A stretch of 64,000 nucleotides of DNA from positions 3,472,001-3,536,000 of the forward strand of contig NZ_PGER01000001.1 in NCBI RefSeq assembly GCF_002797935.1, read 5' to 3'. Under the pieces are notes generated by a model. It was not told where the DNA came from. It saw only the letters and a program-made list of their open reading frames with translations, and made no database searches. The translations under genes were made by a program, and so were the position numbers. Below are positions 60,689-64,000 of the stretch, piece by piece. The DNA is from Flavobacterium sp. 1. GTDB lineage: Bacteria; Bacteroidota; Bacteroidia; Flavobacteriales; Flavobacteriaceae. How positions within the stretch are numbered: the stretch's first letter is position 1; every line of letters starts with the position of its first letter.

Positions 60689-63085
60689 TTAATCCTTCAC
60701 AATCTCAATTTTTCTTCGGATTTCGTTTCCAAATTCATCAACCACTGTCACATAATGAAATCCTGTCGTAGTTGAAATAGGCATTTCATGAAAAGTTTTG
60801 GTACTGCCTTTGTACACATTATCCACATACCAAAACAGTTTGCTTTCGCGTTGTGAATGCGCCACTTTTAGAATCACAGGCTGCACTTCGCTGTTGAAAT
60901 TTTTGGTGAGATAGATTTTACTGTTGGTTTTGGGATAAATAAAATCCATCGTTGCCGTTTGCGTTCCCATACAATCATTTCTAAAAGGTGGTAATGGCAA
61001 ATATTCTATATGCTGACTTTTGTAATACCAAGCCATTACAGGAGGCAAAACAAACCAGTTTTTAGTCACTATATTTTCTATATTTTCACAACTGCTGTTC
61101 ACTTGAAACTGCTGTGATTTATCCAAATGCACCGTTTTATGATACGGACAAATAGAAGTGTTTTTTCCTTTTTTCGGAATCCATTGTTTTATGCTTGAAC
61201 AGCCTTCTTTAGCCAAATGACCACTCAAACTACAAACCTCAACTTCTTCTAAATCCTTGTAAGGCGTATCGAACCATCGCTGTCTTGGCAACAAATTAAA
61301 AACATCAAACAAAATGGGTGCTGCACTGGTAACTCCCGTCAATGTGGGTCTCCCCTCACCTGTTGCGTTCCCAACCCAAACACCCACGACGTATCTGGCG
61401 CTGGTTCCTATCGCCCACGCATCCCGATTCCCAAAGCTTGTACCCGTTTTCCATGCAATTTTGAGTGAACTATCGTAAAATTTCCAAGCTTCGTCTCCTT
61501 CGGGACGATTGACTTGCTCCATTGCGTTATAGGTAAGCCAAATTGAGCCTGCTCCCAAGATGTTTTTTTGTTTGGTCTCGTCTCCAAAATCGACTTGAAA
61601 ATTATCATCATAATTTAATTCGGCAAATTCATTGGTTCTGTATTGTCCTTGATTTCTATTGAAATAATTCAAAGTTGAGGACAAACCGGCGTAAGTTCGG
61701 CATAGATCCCATAAATTGCTTTCGGCACCGCCCAAAATAAGCGACAAACCGTAATGGTCAGGCGGTTTTGAAATGTCCCGCAATTTGAATCGCTGTAATT
61801 CTTCATAAAATTTATTCACTCCAAAATCCTGTAACATCAATACGGCAGGAATATTCAAGGAACGCGATAATGCCCGATGTGCAGGGACTGCTCCGTCAAA
61901 TGTCAAGTTAAAATTCTGGGGGGTATATCCTGAAATCTGTGTTGGAATATCTGCCACTAATGTATTCGGCAACAACTCCCCATCGTCGAGCATACCAGCA
62001 TATAAAAGCGGTTTGAGAATACTTCCCGTACTTCTTGGCGCATCAATAATATCCACATCTTTTTGATGGTTGCCATCGGTAGGCGAATTCCCCACATAAC
62101 TCAAAACTTTTCTATTGGACACATCTATCACCAAAATAGCCAAATTATGGACTTCGTTTTGCTTGTACTGACTGTAATAATACTTCGCAATTTGATTGAC
62201 TCTGTTTTGTAAGCCAATTTCGATTGTCGTTTTCACCCGGTTTCCTTGTTGGTTCTTGGCAACTCGCTGTAATAAATGAGGTGCGATTTGCGGTAAATCA
62301 TACGGTTTTTGTGGTAAAGGCTCATCGATCGAAAGTTCGTAAGTCTGCTTATCGATAATCCCCTCTTGATTGAGTTTCAACAAAAGCCGATTGCGTTTAT
62401 TCAACAATTTGATTTGGTTTTTCCCTGGATAAATCAAGCTTGGAGCATTTGGCAAAACAGCCAAAGTAGCGCTCTCTGCCCAAGACAATTGATGGGATTG
62501 TACGCCAAAATACCGCCATGAAGCCATTTCAAGACCCACCACATTTCCGCCAAAAGGAGCGTGTGAAGCATACAATTCCAAAATTTCGTTTTTGGAATAC
62601 CCCAACTCTAATCGGGTGGCGAGAATGAGTTCGATTATTTTTTCAAAATAAGTCCGGCCTTTGCCGTTTCTGGACAACCGAATGACTTGCTGGGTCAACG
62701 TACTTCCTCCACGAACGACTTTGCCCGCTTTCCTGTTTTGTTGAAATGCATTGACCATCGCCACAGGATTGAATCCGGGGTGTTTATAGAAATATTCATC
62801 TTCAAAATAGACGATACATTTTTTGAATTTATCTGGAACGCTGTCTTGCGCTGGAAATCGCCATTGTCCATCAAGCGCAATTTTGGCTCCAAGTAATTCT
62901 CCTTCCTTACTTTCAATCACCGTAGAATAAGGTTCTTGAAACAAAGTTCTTGGCAATGAAAAACAATAAACCACCAATAGCAAAAATACTATTGATGATT
63001 TAATTTTATTCTCTTTTATCCAATTGATTATGCGTTGCAGGAACGCTATTAGTTTATTTTTCAAAGTGAATTTTGTTTGTTTCAT
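60689..63085 (-). CDS. pbpC: penicillin-binding protein 1C
   Basis: A 798-residue bifunctional peptidoglycan synthase. TM helix at about 30-45. GT51 transglycosylase (about 60-240) with FEDEYFYKHPGFNP and GKVVRGGSTLTQQVIRLSRN. Transpeptidase with SxxK in RSTGSILKPLLYAG (about 357), SxN in ALSRSLNIPA, and KTG in AWKTGTSFGNRDAW (about 541). The C-terminal BiPBP_C domain (about 700-798) is present. The alpha-2-macroglobulin partner gene seems to lie just upstream, separated by a RAYT insertion. The start codon is abutted by a REP palindrome. Confidence 0.96.
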   Translation of the reverse strand: MKQTKFTLKNKLIAFLQRIINWIKENKIKSSIVFLLLVVYCFSLPRTLFQEPYSTVIESKEGELLGAKIALDGQWRFPAQDSVPDKFKKCIVYFEDEYFYKHPGFNPVAMVNAFQQNRKAGKVVRGGSTLTQQVIRLSRNGKGRTYFEKIIELILATRLELGYSKNEILELYASHAPFGGNVVGLEMASWRYFGVQSHQLSWAESATLAVLPNAPSLIYPGKNQIKLLNKRNRLLLKLNQEGIIDKQTYELSIDEPLPQKPYDLPQIAPHLLQRVAKNQQGNRVKTTIEIGLQNRVNQIAKYYYSQYKQNEVHNLAILVIDVSNRKVLSYVGNSPTDGNHQKDVDIIDAPRSTGSILKPLLYAGMLDDGELLPNTLVADIPTQISGYTPQNFNLTFDGAVPAHRALSRSLNIPAVLMLQDFGVNKFYEELQRFKLRDISKPPDHYGLSLILGGAESNLWDLCRTYAGLSSTLNYFNRNQGQYRTNEFAELNYDDNFQVDFGDETKQKNILGAGSIWLTYNAMEQVNRPEGDEAWKFYDSSLKIAWKTGTSFGNRDAWAIGTSARYVVGVWVGNATGEGRPTLTGVTSAAPILFDVFNLLPRQRWFDTPYKDLEEVEVCSLSGHLAKEGCSSIKQWIPKKGKNTSICPYHKTVHLDKSQQFQVNSSCENIENIVTKNWFVLPPVMAWYYKSQHIEYLPLPPFRNDCMGTQTATMDFIYPKTNSKIYLTKNFNSEVQPVILKVAHSQRESKLFWYVDNVYKGSTKTFHEMPISTTTGFHYVTVVDEFGNEIRRKIEIVKD

Positions 63086-63192
63086 CCTAACAGGTTTCCA
63101 AAACCTGTTAGGTATTCTTCTACAATTCTAAAATAAAAATAGGATTAACATTGCCTAAATAAATACCTAACAGGTTTTGGAAACCTGTTAGG
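63086..63192. repeat. BIME-like pair of 27-bp REP palindromes, left of the RAYT gene
   Basis: Two palindromes with 12-bp stems (cctaacaggttt / aaacctgttagg) and 3-nt loops at 63086-63112 and 63166-63192, in opposite orientation (loops cca and tgg) and 53 bp apart. Matching flanks (atcc outside, tatt inside) extend the mirror image. The first starts at the base next to the pbpC start codon. Confidence 0.85.
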
Positions 63193-63213
63193 ATAAGCAA
63201 ATACCAATATAAT

Positions 63214-63804
63214 TTAGTCATCCATTTTATCAATCGCATCAATTAACCCTTCATAAACCAATCTTCTTTCATCGTGATAAAACTTAAAATTATCAATACC
63301 TCCAAATAATTCTAGAATAAAACCTCTATCAATACTCGTTTCTTTATTCGAAATAAAAGAACGATACGACGAATGCAAATACGTTTCAAATGATTTCGTG
63401 AATTTATGTTTTACAGAATTTAAATGAACATATATTATTAATTGCTTCAAATACTCTTCATTTTCAATTCTATTTCGTTGCAGATGTTCTTGAAATAAAC
63501 TCCCTGTTCTATTATAAGCCGTGTTTATGCTTTTGGCATACGAATTAAAAAAATTAGAAAAAGGCAAATGAATTTTCTCTTTAAATTTTTCTGGCAACTC
63601 TTCTTTGTCTTTAATTCTTAAAACAATATGAAAATGATTCTTGAGCAAACAGTACCCATAAACATCTACAACTGACAAAAGATATTTCTTCATTTTCTCT
63701 AGAAAATAATTATAATTCTTCTCTTCAATGAAAATATTTTCTTTGTTATTGCCTCTATTGTATATGTGATAATATTGACCTGATTCGAAAATATCTTTTT
63801 CCAT
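63214..63804 (-). mobile_element. REP-associated tyrosine transposase (RAYT), Y1 family
   Basis: A 196-residue Y1/HUH transposase with HUH motif NHFHIVLRI, the N-terminal GQYYHIYNRGNNKENIF typical of RAYTs, GSLFQEHLQRNRI, and catalytic Tyr in LIIYVHLNSVKH. It is flanked at once on both sides by inverted pairs of the same REP palindrome, the arrangement expected if these are its substrates. RAYTs are domesticated single-copy relatives of IS200/IS605 transposases. No accessory TnpB is present. Confidence 0.9.
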
Positions 63805-63839
63805 ATTTTATTTTTTTTATTCTAACAGGTTTCTACTTT

Positions 63840-63944
63840 CCTAACAGGTTTCCAAAACCAGTTAGGTATGATTTTCATCTCTAAAAGAAAAATTAGTCAA
63901 TTCGTCCTAATTAAATACCTAACAGGTTTTGGAAACCTGTTAGG
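63840..63944. repeat. BIME-like pair of REP palindromes, right of the RAYT gene
   Basis: Palindromes at 63840-63866 (one mismatch, ccagttagg) and 63918-63944, again inverted and 51 bp apart, with a spacer resembling that of the left pair (tctaaaa, aaaaat, aaatacc). A partial copy, tctaacaggtttc, lies at 63821-63833. Confidence 0.82.
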
Positions 63945-63951
63945 ATACGTG

Positions 63952-64000
63952 CTACTTCACCACCTGAACCCAAAACCCTTTGGTTCTCGCCAAAAACGTA
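63952..64000 (-). CDS. C-terminal end of a probable alpha-2-macroglobulin family protein (partial)
   Basis: Only the last 16 codons are inside the window, reading TFLARTKGFWVQVVK and a stop at 63952. This fits the C-terminus of bacterial alpha-2-macroglobulins (YfhM type), whose genes sit next to pbpC in many bacteria. The call rests mainly on context and is weak from sequence alone. Confidence 0.45.
   Translation of the reverse strand, partial: TFLARTKGFWVQVVK

Noticed and set aside
63214..63804. Active IS200/IS605 insertion sequence
   Set aside because: No tnpB, and the flanking structure is paired REP palindromes, which fits a RAYT.

Overview
The window is ordinary chromosome of a low-GC member of the Bacteroidota, almost certainly a Flavobacterium or close relative. 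The evidence is the gliding genes gldD and gldE, Bacteroidota-type promoters (TAnnTTTG at -7, TTG about 19 bases upstream), a PcrB-like GGGP synthase, a 30-residue bS22/mS38-like basic protein, a TPP-controlled TonB receptor, and very AT-rich spacers with weak ribosome binding sites. No rRNA, tRNA, prophage or CRISPR array was seen. The only mobile-type gene is a RAYT at the right end.

Layout. 1-6.8 kb: end of a DUF2723 protein, a polysaccharide deacetylase, a cysteine-less thioredoxin-fold protein, a membrane metallophosphoesterase, and a two-component system flanked by two paralogous tiny exported Lys/Ala-rich proteins. 6.9-15.4 kb: polA, exported proteins of unknown role, an SGNH hydrolase, a PQQ-type beta-propeller, and a LacI-type regulator. 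15.7-18.6 kb: rplM-rpsI-rpsB-tsf. 19-22.5 kb: an MFS transporter, an exported Ppx/GppA-like protein, a decayed lipoprotein gene, and tag. 22.6-29.8 kb: the thiamine operon thiS-thiC-(tenI/thiE-like)-thiD-thiE-thiG-thiH-thiF behind a TPP riboswitch. 29.9-36.2 kb: aat, a DUF3127 protein, a flavin reductase, a lone histidine kinase, a transglutaminase-like protein, a HIT protein, greA, and a degenerate Rieske-like lipoprotein. 36.3-43.3 kb, minus strand: a TonB receptor behind its own TPP riboswitch, arfB, a NadR-kinase/DUF4301 fusion, pnuC, GGGP synthase, and a phosphopantetheinyl transferase. 43.6-51 kb: ahcY with a relic of its own 3' end 0.8 kb downstream, an ECF sigma factor with a membrane partner, rplU-rpmA, and an M16 peptidase pair. 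51-60.5 kb: a DMT exporter, an HMA lipoprotein, gldD-gldE-ssb, mutY, an HU protein, bS22, and rng. 60.7-64 kb: pbpC, a RAYT between two pairs of palindromes, and the tail of a probable alpha-2-macroglobulin gene.

How the parts work together. Thiamine is the main theme. One riboswitch governs synthesis and appears able to hide the thiS start codon. A second governs an outer-membrane receptor, and the nearby PnuC-family permease and NadR-like kinase could complete uptake and phosphorylation. The most promising undescribed system is the two-component module at 3.2-6.2 kb. Both small-protein genes carry the same promoter design: an 11-bp-phased direct repeat exactly 10 bp upstream of a perfect -7 element. 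This suggests they are the output of the OmpR-type regulator encoded between them.
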